From Mytilus californianus (lineage: Eukaryota; Mollusca; Bivalvia; Mytilida; Mytilidae): a stretch of 64,000 nt of DNA. Of this stretch, positions 33,005 through 42,999 are shown piece after piece. The position numbers were made by a program, and so were the translations under genes. The notes under the pieces are model-generated. The model saw nothing but the letters and a program-made list of their open reading frames with translations, was not told where the DNA came from and made no database searches. Numbering within the stretch: the stretch's first letter is position 1; each line of letters starts with the position of its first letter. The DNA lies in NCBI RefSeq assembly GCF_021869535.1, contig NW_026262581.1, positions 117,208,771 through 117,272,770 on the forward strand, given 5' to 3'.

Positions 33005-34554
33005 AACATGATGCCCAGGAATTTCAAAGCATATTAGCAAGCACAGTAGTATGGACACTCGGTTGATAGTCTAATTGGTCAACTTCGTGCAATTTTTAGG
33101 GATAATGGTAAAGGGGGTGATTGGAACGAAGTATTAAAACTTGGCAATCCAGCAGGTGCACCGATGATTTGTCCGCTGTTAGATTAGAACAATCGTTAGC
33201 TGCGACATCTCCGAAAAGAGCAGTCCCTCTTTTTTTTAATAAACTTTTACTTTTGTCACGGTACATTTCATATAAGTTATCGGATAAGAGATTAACAACC
33301 TTTCAGCAATACATTTTAATGCGTGACATAGTTTTCCTTAAAGTGATTGCCTTTACTGGCGATCGCGCAGGAGATCTTGGTTCAGTACTTACAGATAAAA
33401 TTAAATGGCTTCCAAATAATGAAGGAATTCTTTTGCTTCTTGTAACCGGGAAAACTATAGATATTCGAGAACCGCGAATAGTGTTTGTATTCCCGTCGAG
33501 TAATGTGGAAATATGTTCCTACTATGAAATGGAAAATTATGTAAAATTTTGTAAAAAACATGATATTGCATTATCAGGTGGATATTTTTTCCGTCCTTTA
33601 GCATCGTCTCAGAATGAGATTCTAGATGCACCATTTTCATCATCAGCCGCTAATGCGAGATTAAAATTGTATTTAAAGGATCTTGATTTGTTGGAAGGTG
33701 AAACTCCCCATAGTGCCAGAAGTGGGTGTGCTTTAACATTAGCTTGGTTAGGAATTAGCAATGAAATAATTAAGTCACATGTAGGCTGGAAATCGGATGA
33801 CATGTTAAAACATTACATTGCCCCAAATGTCTTATGTGATAAAATAAAGTCTGCAAAGTCATTATCTAAAACGAGTGAGGTTATTCCAGCTAATGTGTTT
33901 GCGAATATAGAACAAATTCAAAATCTTAGGAAAATTGTAGACTGTTTAAATAATTTTATCAAATTACAGAATCAAGATCTGTTGTTAGAGATAGAGATCC
34001 TGAAAAAATGTTTGAATGTTGATGTTGTCGCCCAAGCCTTAAGGGAGGTAAAAGAGTACGCGGCCCGTTCTTCAGAGATTAACGTCGATACCATGCAACT
34101 TAAGCTCATTCATTTGGACGAAGTAGCTCGAAGAGTAAATGACAGCAATAGAGAATTCTATTCCATGGTATTACAAAGATTCTTGTGCCATAAGAATCAT
34201 GAGAAAATTGGTTTTCTGGTCACCTCTTTGCTGTTTTCTCCCGCTGAAACAAAGATATTTGAAAAGGAGCAAAAGTTCTTAAAGGTTCACGGGTGTAACA
34301 AAGAAAAAGTTTCGGACGAAAGCCCCAAAAATGCATCAAATCCAAAATCAGAGAATGACCTCCAGCAGTTCGTCAATATGATGCAAGTAGCACAATCCTT
34401 TTTCCAACCTGCACTCCCGGCTCAGAGTCCTCCGCCAGTCAAAAATGTAAATTACAGGAGGTTAGCTGCTCCTAGAAAGATACCTCAAAACTTCTCTGGT
34501 TGTTTTAAGTGTGGAGATGTATCTCATTTTAGAGTAGATTGCCCAAGAAAATAA
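33005..34554 (+). CDS. Tyrosine recombinase with C-terminal CCHC zinc knuckle
   Basis: The open frame 33121-34554 gives 477 residues, with no ATG at its beginning (it starts right after a TGA). Catalytic residues of the tyrosine recombinase family can be placed: Arg82 in FTGDRAGDL, Lys111 in VTGKTID, His197 and Arg200 in HSARSGCAL, His220/Trp223 in HVGWKSDD, and Tyr232 in KHYI. Residues about 265-350 are helix-rich, and residues 461-474 form a CX2CX4HX4C knuckle (CFKCGDVSHFRVDC). Upstream, other frames between about 33010 and 33174 continue the N-terminal core-binding domain (QLRAIFRDNGKGGDWNEVLK is legible there). The real start is therefore farther left and two frameshifts have broken it. 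The pairing of YR with a Gag-type knuckle in one protein is unusual. It is followed after about 20 nt by the RT frame. Confidence 0.75.
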
Positions 34555-34572
34555 TAGTGTTATAACTTTTGT

Positions 34573-35978
34573 AGGTTTCAGATGAACAATACCTTGTAGA
34601 GCCACGCGTATGGGAATTCTCTGACTCCTTCAAACCGTACGAAGTTGTGAAGCGGTGTAGTATGCAGTATGTAAATAGGAATAAGGACACGGTTAAATAT
34701 GCTGATGTGGTGTTTGATCCTGAAGGATATGTTTTAGACTTCGATCTAGATAAGGAAATGGCTTTTCCCGATCCATGTAATTTTATTGCTGGCAGTATTC
34801 ATAATAATAAACATGTTTGGGTTAAAATAATCGAGAAAAGTAATAGTGAAGTGTTAAATTGGGTTAATAATTACGTTGATATCCATGACTTTATGCAGCC
34901 ATTTAAAGGCATGATTTGGGGTGTACAATATGATGACGTTTACCCACGATCCCGACAGTTCAACAATGCAGCAAACTGTCAAGAACATATCGATTTTATA
35001 AATGATGAAATAACTTCTCGCTTACAATCTGGTGCTGTTACATTATTGGGGAAAGTTGGAGAAGTGCAACCGCCGTATATTGTATCACCAATTACTATAG
35101 AACCTACCAAGCCTCGTTTGTGTATTAACTTGATGTACCTTAACTCGTTTATGAAAGATACACCTTTTAATCTGGATACTTTGGTTGATGTTCCAAAAAC
35201 TGTTCGAAAGGGCTCATTTTTGACAAAGTTAGATGATAAATCTGGTTACGACAATGTATTTGTTACTGAATCATCAAGACAAATACTAGGTTTTGAGTGG
35301 GGAGGGTACTTTTTCTGCTGTAATACCCTCCCATTTGGATGGAAAAATTCAGCTTTCATATACCATACATTAAATTTACAGGGCATTTCATTCCTTCGAA
35401 GCAAGTCTATTTCATGTTTATTATATATTGATGACCGATTAATTGAAGAGTTTCATGGTTATCTTCCTAATGATCTAGATAACCCCATAATGAGGTCACA
35501 TATTGCTTTAAGATATGCTGTTAGACTTTTTATAAGTTTAGGGTATTTTTTGAATATAGATAAATCTAGTTTCCTGCCGAAGCAGTCTTTAACATTTTTA
35601 GGCATGATTATTGATACTGTTTGTATGTCATTTTTCATCACAGAGCAGAGGAAACATAAATTCGCAATGTTGAGGGAAAACATTTTAAGCTGTAATTCAT
35701 GTCCAATTGCACTGATTCAAAAATTTACTGGTATGTGTATATCGATGTCTTTGGCAATCCCAGGGGCAAAACTTTACACTTCGGTATGTAATAGGGCTAT
35801 TTCTAAAGCTGTAAAGAACTCAACGACAATTAAAATTGATTCAAATCTTAGGGAAGAAGTTAGCCATTGGAAGTTTTTAGATAATTTGATAGAACCGCTC
35901 CCTTGGATTGCAGAAAGACATCATGTTTTGTCTATTTTTTCTGATGCATCTGATTTTAAATGGGGGTATCATTTTTAA
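34573..35978 (+). CDS. Reverse transcriptase (DIRS/Ngaro type) with start of RNase H
   Basis: The frame opens after a TAG near 34573; the 443 residues counted from a GTG at 34647 include the whole RT core. Motif A reads FLTKLDDKSGYDNVFV (residues 191-206), followed by LPFGWKNSAFIYHTL (228-242), and motif C by LLYIDDRL (258-265), Asp262/Asp263 catalytic. A Leu-Gly motif follows in LTFLGMIID (315-323). The LPFGWKNSA box is characteristic of DIRS-like RTs. The frame ends shortly after SDASDFKWG (432-440), whose Asp433 is the first RNase H carboxylate, so the stop at 35976 lies inside RNase H and is a break. The absence of an in-frame ATG before residue 6 suggests expression as part of a polyprotein, or damage. 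Confidence 0.85.
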
Positions 35979-36700
35979 GCAATGGCCAGTCTTAAACATT
36001 TTCAGATTACTGGAGTGACGAAATAAAGGGTTCGCACATTATGATAAAGGAAGCACTGGCCTTGAAGAACGCTATTATATCTTTAGGTGAAAAGTTAAAA
36101 AATTCAAGCATAGAGGCAAGAGAAGATAACAAAGCCCTTGTTTTTGCTTGGAATAATCAGTATGGTAAAAACGATATGTGGAACAAAATTTTGAAAGATA
36201 TGTTTCAATTGACCTTTCACTCTAACATTAACCTATCTGTGTCTTATGTTCATACATCTGAAAATCCGGCCGATGAACCCTCTAGAAGTTTATCAAAATC
36301 AGATGCATCGATTACTAAGCGAACTTGGTGGTACTTGCAATATTTATTTGGCCCACACACACTTGATATGTTTTCAATTGATAGTAACACAGTGTTAGAT
36401 GAAGATGGTAAATCATTATCTCATTTTACAACTTTTCCTACACCTCTTCCAACTGTGGTGGATGCTTTCGCCCAGAAATACGAAGTAGGAGAAAGATATT
36501 ACGCATTTCCCCCTTTTTGTTTGATTTCCACTGTAGTAAATATTATTTTACAAGAAAGACTTAGCTGTACTTTAGTTTTTCCAGATTTTAAACCAGTTCA
36601 ACCTTGGTTTCCTGTTGTTTTAGCACAAACGAACCAAGTAGTTCCTATTGGTTTTAAAGGGGATTTTGCTTTATCCCTCCAAAAAGGGGTTTCTTTCTGA
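35979..36700 (+). pseudogene. RNase H and downstream pol domain, separated by frameshift
   Basis: Continuation of the RT frame after a shift and stop between 35965 and 36000; coding resumes with DYWSDEIKG just before the Met at 36041. RNase H carboxylates are visible: Glu4 in IKEALALKN, Asp29 in EDNKALVFAW and Asp78 in NPADEPSR, which with Asp433 of the preceding frame make a DEDD set. The rest (WWYLQYLFGPHTLDMFS, then VVDAFAQKYEVGERYYAFPP) is the domain that follows RNase H in DIRS-like pol proteins. The frame ends at 36700, but matching sequence jumps to the next frame around 36660, so pol and the SGNH frame were probably one continuous frame. Confidence 0.75.
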
Positions 36701-37280
36701 CAAGAAGGGATTGCAATGGAATATGCTTGCTGCTAGTTTTTCCTTTGATAGAGTTCATGAAAAAATTGAACATAATTTAATACCTCCTAAAAACTTTGTT
36801 CCGGTTTTAATTATAGGTGATTCGATGATTAAATTTTTGAGCAATACAAATAAAAATGTTAACGTTATTTCCTTAAGTGGAGGAAAATTGTTAGATTGTT
36901 ACTTTTCTTTAGTAGAATTTTTAAAACATTCAACAAGCTTTATAGTGATTTTCCATTGTGGAACGAATAATGTAAACAAATCTGCAAAACCGGAAACAGC
37001 TCAACTTGCAAATGCTGTAAGAGATCTAGATAACATTTTTCAACTAATACCTGAGTTGCAGAAGGTTAAACAGTTTGCATTTATTTTTTCTGGTTGTGTG
37101 TATACAAAAAATAAAATTATTAATTTGAGAATTAATAAATTGAATAATATTTTGAAAGAACTCTGTAAGAAGGGTAAACATTTGTATATAGATCAATCAA
37201 ATATTTCATCATCATATTTGAGTGATGTTGTACATTTCAATGAGTCAGGACAATTACTATTCGTTAGAAATCTAAGTTGA
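36648..37280 (+). CDS. SGNH-family hydrolase domain of the retrotransposon
   Basis: A 210-residue frame with the SGNH blocks in order: block I GDSM (57-60, nucleophile Ser59), a Gly near 78-79 in SLSGGK, block III GTNN (105-108, Asn107/108), and block V DVVHFNESG (193-201) carrying Asp193 and His196. These are the catalytic and oxyanion-hole positions of SGNH (GDSL-like) esterases. The first about 27 residues (LLYPSKKGFLSDKKG) look like the continuation of pol. Ngaro-type elements are known to carry such a hydrolase; its substrate is not established. All catalytic positions are intact even though pol is broken upstream. Confidence 0.75.
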   Translation: MVLKGILLYPSKKGFLSDKKGLQWNMLAASFSFDRVHEKIEHNLIPPKNFVPVLIIGDSMIKFLSNTNKNVNVISLSGGKLLDCYFSLVEFLKHSTSFIVIFHCGTNNVNKSAKPETAQLANAVRDLDNIFQLIPELQKVKQFAFIFSGCVYTKNKIINLRINKLNNILKELCKKGKHLYIDQSNISSSYLSDVVHFNESGQLLFVRNLS

Positions 37281-37289
37281 TTTTTGTAA

Positions 37290-38140
37290 CTTTACTTATT
37301 TTTGTATTGTTGAAGAGCATGTGTAAGTCAATATGATTTTATAAGAAGTTATTAATTTTGTTTTCGTTTAGATACATTAGTTAAGTAGTTTGTTTTTGTC
37401 TGAATATTACATATGAAACTTTGTTTTGATATGTTTTAATTGATAGAATAAATGTATTTGAGAAGTGCCGTTATGCTTATTTTCACACTAGACACGTGTA
37501 TCAGATGAATACCAGAACAATGGTCTGTTTATTATAATTAGGCAGTATCTTTAAACAGGACACATCAATGTCATGTGGCTTTAATTGCGTTTGGTATGGT
37601 ACTAAACTTTAGACATAGGAATAATCACGAGATCAGTAGTCTTTGATATAGTAATAAATGTTTTAGTTGGACACATTAGTTTATTTTGGTTTCTGCTATA
37701 GCATTAGGGTGTCATAAACTGCAGACCAGTTTGTTTTCATAATCTTCAAATGACCCTCTACCGACTGTAATTAATTTAATTCCATATCTCCTGATGACTA
37801 ATGTATCACAGCTGCATCTCAATTCTTTGCTCGAAAAGGGTAATGCATGTCCTGTTGTCTCTAATAGTTATTGCGTCACAGATTTTTGTTGCCAAAGTTT
37901 AAGGTACTTACGTGTCAGATTGTCGGTGATTATATGTGTTTTACCCATACGTTTTGTTTTGATGTTCATTTAATTTTGTTTTACCGGTATTATAAAACTG
38001 AAATGTTTTAGCATGTGAATGAAAAGGAAGTCATTGATTTATGTTTTAGGAAAATGAATTAAGTATTGACAGTGTCTGGAATTCGTGTTTGTTTGTGAAT
38101 GGAGTTAAGGGAGATGTGTGTTTCGTATCACGTTTCATGT
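37290..38140. other. 3' flank of the retrotransposon, nothing coding
   Basis: AT-rich DNA with no open frame and no second recombinase. The 3' end of the retrotransposon must lie here or in the repeat cluster at 38147-38581, but no split direct repeat to the 5' side could be matched by eye. Confidence 0.45.
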
Positions 38141-38146
38141 TTGAGA

Positions 38147-38581
38147 GGAGATATTTCTCCTACCCCATATCTTATCTCTATAGGGACATGGGACAATCAT
38201 TTATAATAGAACACTATTCTAAATGATAATCACATGTACTATATAGAGATAAGATATCCCTAGTACTCCGTCAGTTCGCTCACAGATAGGAGAAACATAT
38301 CTATAGAGGAAATATATAATATTTATGTAATAAGGAGAGTAACAGCTTCATGGCCGAATGTTTATGTACGTATATGTGCGAGAAAAAAAAAAAAAAAAAA
38401 AAATGCTAATGATCGATGTTTGAGTGTCTGCACACTTTAGATACAGATAATCTATTATTTTGCCAGTTTCCCAGACTGTTTAGTTCCCATGTCTCTATAG
38501 TCTTCTCTGGAGATATTTCTCCTACCCCATATCTTATCTCTATAGGGACATGGGACCATTATTTATAATATAACACTATTA
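38147..38581. repeat. Direct and inverted repeat cluster
   Basis: A 73-bp unit beginning GGAGATATTTCTCCTACCCC occurs at 38147-38219 and again at 38509-38581 with three or four differences. An imperfect inverted copy of its left half (ATAGAGATAAGATAT, then GATAGGAGAAACATATCT) lies at 38241-38310. The second unit is preceded by TTCCCATGTCTCTATAG (about 38483-38499), the inverse of its own CTATAGGGACATGGG. A run of about 22 A residues lies at 38382-38403. The arrangement resembles hairpin-rich transposon ends; whether it belongs to the retrotransposon ending upstream is unknown. Confidence 0.7.
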
Positions 38582-39730
38582 CATACATAAATATCATTTT
38601 TTTAAGAAAAAAAATTAAATGATCTCTTCGCTAGGAATAATTCAACAAAAATTAGATAGTGCCAATTTCTATTGAATTTGTTTCACTCTAACGCCGTATT
38701 GAAGAATACTGCAGAACTGCAAAATAATATTTTGTTTTTGTTTTTCTCAGTGGCTAAAAGTATAGAGAATATTCTCTGATAAAACGTTATATTAACCGCG
38801 GGAAAAATCATGACAGGTTGATATAAGATTTGGAACAGCTAATGTGAACCTAAATCGTTATTTTCCTTCACAACTTCAATGACATAGATTTATGACGTCA
38901 TGCAAATTCTCGGTTTTTTTTTTTCTTCTTCTTGTCGGTGATAATTTGTTTTAGTAAATGTTATTGTATACTAGTATTTCAACTCAAAGAAGTTATCAAC
39001 TCGTGAAACAGATAATATATTTAGTAAAAAAAACTTGAAAATTTGAGATTGATAAATAAAAGTCATGTAATGAAACAATTGTTGACTTTTGATATCAGTT
39101 GACCTCGGTGAATATCATATCTCTGGGGTTGATAAATCATTGCATCAACCTCATCATTAGTCAATAATTGTATATCATGTCTCTGCTCTAAATAACATTT
39201 TCAGTTTATTATTATATGCAAATTGCTGAACAATCTTTTGAATATTTAATGTATGCTTTAACAACATGACCCTGCAAGTACAACAAATAAACGGGAAAAT
39301 AATGCTTCTTCTTTCTGAAGCACATTTTATAAACGTTTGGAAATTAACACATATTGTTTTTCTAATGGTGATTTCTGATAAACGGAAATAAATGTTAATA
39401 GTGTCATGATTAATATAATTAACCTTAAAATAGCCATAACATCGGATATCGCCTAAAACAATTAAAACTTCCTAATTATTTTTAAAAATTTTCAATGTTT
39501 GATCTTAACTATAAGTCTAAATATATTTTAGATTAAAAATCAAAATCAAGACGCATGCACTTCTTTAAAAATGTTAAGTTTTAATGTTAAAGGAAGTACA
39601 TAGTAGGTTAAGATTAACCATGATTTTATTAAATATTTTTTTATAAGTATGACAGGAAATCGCGTTAAACGTCCGGCAAACGTTCGACATGATAAAGCTG
39701 TATAATTCATGTAACATCCAGGAAAAGAAC

Positions 39731-39797
39731 ATGGCTGTTGTATTTTTGATAAGTTTGGTATTTTTTATTTATATTGGATCAGTAACTTCTGCAGAAG
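39731..39797 (+). CDS. Candidate signal-peptide leader exon (22-codon class)
   Basis: ATG plus 21 codons plus one base, ending AGAAG before a GTACAG donor: phase 1. The peptide begins MAVVFLISLVFFIYIGS and ends TSAE, a typical signal peptide with a long hydrophobic core and a small-residue cleavage region (SVTSA). An exon at 48255-48321 has the same length, same phase and same GAA-G end. The kringle exons at 62238 and 62887 start in the matching phase. A first exon of a secreted protein is the simplest reading; the downstream partner exon is not proven. Confidence 0.55.
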
Positions 39798-40079
39798 GTA
39801 CAGTGGCCTTTAATTTACAAATATCTCAGCATTTTGTATCATATTTGAATTTGCTTTGACCGGAGATCTTGTTTTTTTTATGTATACCCAGAATGTATGA
39901 AATCTGATTTTTTTTTTATTTACTAGTAATTTTTAGTTTAGTGTCTTTAATTCTAAAATTTATTTATGCACAACTACCTTTGAAACGCATTATAACCTTT
40001 TTTTATTAAACATTAAAAGTTATGATACACACAGTGGATGTTTGCAAAATTATAAATTATTCTGAATAATAAGGATGTT

Positions 40080-40225
40080 CTTGTACCAGGCAGAAATTGG
40101 TTCTCGGTGCTCTTCAGCTTTGTACTTGTTTTGGCTTTCAGACTTTTTCATCTGAGCGTCACTGGTTGGTCTTGTGTGGACGAGACGCACGTCTGGCGTA
40201 TTGAATTTTAAGCCAAGTACCTTTT
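40080..40225. repeat. Dispersed short repeat (TTTCATCTGAGCGTCACTGG)
   Basis: Non-coding repeat core with TCATCTGAGCGTCACTGG and GACGAGACGCACGTCTGGCG; a diverged relative is at 32490-32550. It leads directly into the repeat at 40310-40605. Confidence 0.5.
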
Positions 40226-40309
40226 GTTAGCTATTATTCGTGTGTTTCTTTGTCCTATATGTTCTCCCATTTATTTGTATTGTGGTCCTGTCATGTGTAT
40301 TGTCGTTTT

Positions 40310-40605
40310 GGTGTTGTGTTTGACGTTGCCATAAAAGCGGGAGGTTTGGCATGCCACAAAACCAGGTTCAACCCACCATTTTTTTCTTAAAATGTCCTGT
40401 ACCAAGTCAGGTAAATGGCCATTGTTATATTATAGTTCGTTTCTGTGTGTGTTACATTTTAATGTTGTGTTTTTGTTGTGTCGTTGTTCTCCTCTTATAT
40501 TTGATGCGTTTCCCCCAGTTTTAGTTTGTAACCCGGATTTGTTTTTATCTCTATCGATTTATGAGTTTCGAACAGCGGTATACTACTGTTGCCTTTATTA
40601 ATAAG
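40310..40605. repeat. Dispersed repeat, second copy of 7490-7770
   Basis: Same orientation as 7490-7770, sharing AAGCGGGAGGTTTGG, CCAGGTTCAACCCA, TGTCCTGTACCAAGTCAGG and AGCGGTATACTACTGTTGCC. Confidence 0.7.
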
Positions 40606-40785
40606 ATTTGCGTTTTTTGTTTTGTTAGAAAGGAGTAGATTAAATTACAAGAGCTTTTTAAAAACAAATAGTTCAATTTCTCGTCCTCAAACTTTTATGG
40701 TTATTTTTTTGTTTGTTTTGTACGATTTCTTGTAAAAGTTTTATTTCCTGTGTTACTTTTTATGCTTTGCTCTATTTATACCGAG

Positions 40786-41651
40786 CGTATGCTAGATACA
40801 CTTACTGGAAATGTGAAGATATGATTGAAGCTTTAAATTTTCTCCTGGACAACATACATGTACGTTTCGGCGATAAAGTGTATCGACAAGTAGTAGGTAT
40901 TCCTCTGGGCACTAACTGCGCCCCTTTAATAGCAGATTTATTCCTGTATCGCTATGAATCTCAGTGTATGACCAAACTCAGTAAGGACACGTCATTGTTA
41001 CATTTGGTTGATACATTCAACAATACCTATCGTTATCTGGATGATATTTTTTCGTTAAATAATCCAGAGTTCTCTAAATATACTACCAATATTTACCCAA
41101 AAGAACTTACGTTAACTAAATCTGACATAAACAGCAGTAGTTGTCCTTTTCTAGATTTAGATTTCAATTTCTAAAGGGAAACTCCATACTAAAATTTACG
41201 ATAAAAAGAGACGATTTTTCATTCCCTTTTGTTAATTTTCCTTTTTTTAGACGGCGGTGTTCCTTTGGCTCCATCATACGGTGTTTATATATCCCCACTC
41301 GTTCGTTATGCCCGTGTGTGTAGTGATGTCATACTTTTTAACGAACGTAATCAATGCATCACTGGTAAATTATTAAGTCAGGGATCTCGTTACCATAAAT
41401 TACTTAAAACTTTTACAAAATTCTTTCATAGATACAAAGATTTGATTAGTAAATTTGGCTGTACCTGTAGAAAACTTATTAAAAACGGTATTTCACATCC
41501 TAAATTTTACGGTAATATTGTACTAAAAGCGCGGAAATCACTTTGTGATCCGTGTAAACTCATCGAACCTTTAAACAAACTTATTAGTAAAGGTTATCTT
41601 ACCAATGTTGTAATTAGATCTTTGAATAATAATAGTTTACATTGGCACTAA
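40786..41651 (+). pseudogene. Penelope-like reverse transcriptase, family 2 (frameshifted)
   Basis: The first frame (to 41174) carries LDNIHVRFGDKVYRQVVG, IPLGTNCAPLIADLFLYRYE and the catalytic YRYLDDIFSLNN, ending SSCPFLDLDF. A frameshift near 41170 and another near 41250 lead into the frame ending at 41651, with VPLAPSYGVYISPLVRYARV and KFFHRYKDLISKFG. The motif A part (FSTLYTT-type) is missing, so the copy is 5'-truncated as well as shifted. It is clearly related to 51609-52504 on the other strand and more distantly to family 1 at 27683. Confidence 0.8.
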
Positions 41652-42200
41652 TATCGATTTTGTCATCAGCAAATTGAAACTGTAAATTTGTATTCTTTTC
41701 AAACGGGATGTATAAAGACACACCCACGTTCATTTTGATCTATTAAGAGGTTAACTCCTAACCTACTGCCTGTCGATACATTTATTTTTGGCATTGAACA
41801 AGTCACGTCTTCTTTGGCTGTCCATGACGTTAAAATACTAAATCCCTGGGATGTGTTTTAGTTGATTTTAGTCTCTGATGCATGATTTTTTATTATTTTT
41901 GTTTTTGGCTTTTAACTAGCTGTCAGTAACTGCGAGTACTCTCAAATCGTACTTTCTTGTTAATTCGACCTGTTGATACTATTTGTAATGCTTTTTTGTT
42001 GTTTAATGTTTACTTATTCAGGGTTACATCTGGTCTATATACCAGCTTTGATAAGTGTTTGGTATTACTAAAAATTTTCACTTCTTCGAACTATGAACAT
42101 CAAAATTATTTATTTTGTAAAAATATTTCCTTACTCCTTTTAAACTGTATACCTAATAACACAATTATTTTCATTTACCTGTGTATAATATTATTGTAAA
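41652..42200 (+). mobile_element. Penelope-like family 2, 3' tail
   Basis: Non-coding sequence after the RT stop, with CAAACGGGATGTATAAAGAC, CATCTATTAAGAGG-like text and CAGTAACTGCGAGTACTCTC near 41925. The last block is also seen (inverted) in family A repeats, which suggests that the family A repeat may borrow the 3' end of this element for mobilisation. Confidence 0.5.
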
Positions 42201-42354
42201 TGGCGGATTTTTGTTTAAGGTTATTGTTGTTTTTCTGAAATTGTTTAACATTTCACAGCGATATAATACTGTTACTTCAATTATTAATCCCTTATTTTAT
42301 TGATTTTGTATTTACATTGTATCATAGTTCAAATTTATTCGTTCAGTGTATAGG

Positions 42355-42938
42355 TATAAGAAGATGTGGTATGAGTGCCAACGAGACATCTCTCCATCCA
42401 AGTCAAAATTTACAAAAGTAAACCATTATAGGTCAAAGTACGGTCTTCAACACGGAGCCTTGGCTCACACCGAACAGCAAGCTATAAAGGGCCCCAAAAA
42501 TGTATGTTCACTTGTGTTAATATGTCTTTTGATTGAGTTAAGCCATTTCAATTGATATTTTATAGTGTGTCTTTCTATGTTGTGATGTTACACTATTGTT
42601 TCGGATAAGGGTGAAGGTTTGGTACCATTAAAACGTTTAAACCCGCTGCAATTGTTTGCACCTGTCCTAAGTCAGGAATCTGATGTTCAGTAGTTTTCGT
42701 TTGTTGATGTGGTTCATAAGTGTTTCTCGTTTCTCGTTTTTTATATAGATTAGACCGTTGGTTTTCTCGTTTGAATGGTTTTACACTGGTAATTTTTGGG
42801 TCCCTTTATAGCTTGCTGTGCGGTGTGAGCCAAGGCTCCGTGTTGAAGACCGTACGTTGACCTATAATGGTTTACTTTCATAAATTGTGACTTGGATGGA
42901 GAGTTGTCTCATTGGCACTCATACCACATCTTCTTATA
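42355..42938. repeat. Inverted pair of family A repeats
   Basis: A plus-oriented family A start (42355-42499, beginning TATAAGAAGATGTGGTATGA) faces a minus-oriented copy (about 42555-42938, ending ACCACATCTTCTTATA). The arms 42355-42499 and 42792-42938 are inverted near-copies about 145 bp long with about 290 bp between them. A transcript would fold into a long duplex. Confidence 0.8.
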
Positions 42939-42999
42939 TCTATTTAGTCAAGATTCTTCGGTTTTGTCCATTTCTATTCTCTTTTGTTGTCACATTGAC

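Larger units (their letters stand above)
33005..37285 (+). mobile_element. Tyrosine-recombinase retrotransposon, Ngaro/DIRS-like, with unusual gene order
   Basis: A 4.3-kb block codes, all on the plus strand, for tyrosine recombinase plus CCHC knuckle (to 34554), reverse transcriptase (34573-35978), RNase H (35979-36700) and SGNH hydrolase (36648-37280). Such a YR/RT combination defines the DIRS order of retrotransposons, and an SGNH hydrolase is known from Ngaro elements. In published Ngaro/DIRS elements the recombinase lies last; here it is first and seems to stand in the Gag position, given its CCHC tail. No separate Gag frame is seen. The copy is inactive: at least two frameshifts before or inside the YR frame and two within the pol frame. 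Boundaries are approximate; split direct repeats were not found at the 5' side. Confidence 0.75.

Noticed and set aside
42346..42555. 69-codon frame at a family A start as a gene
   Set aside because: It is translated repeat sequence, and the same DNA appears inverted at 42792-42938.
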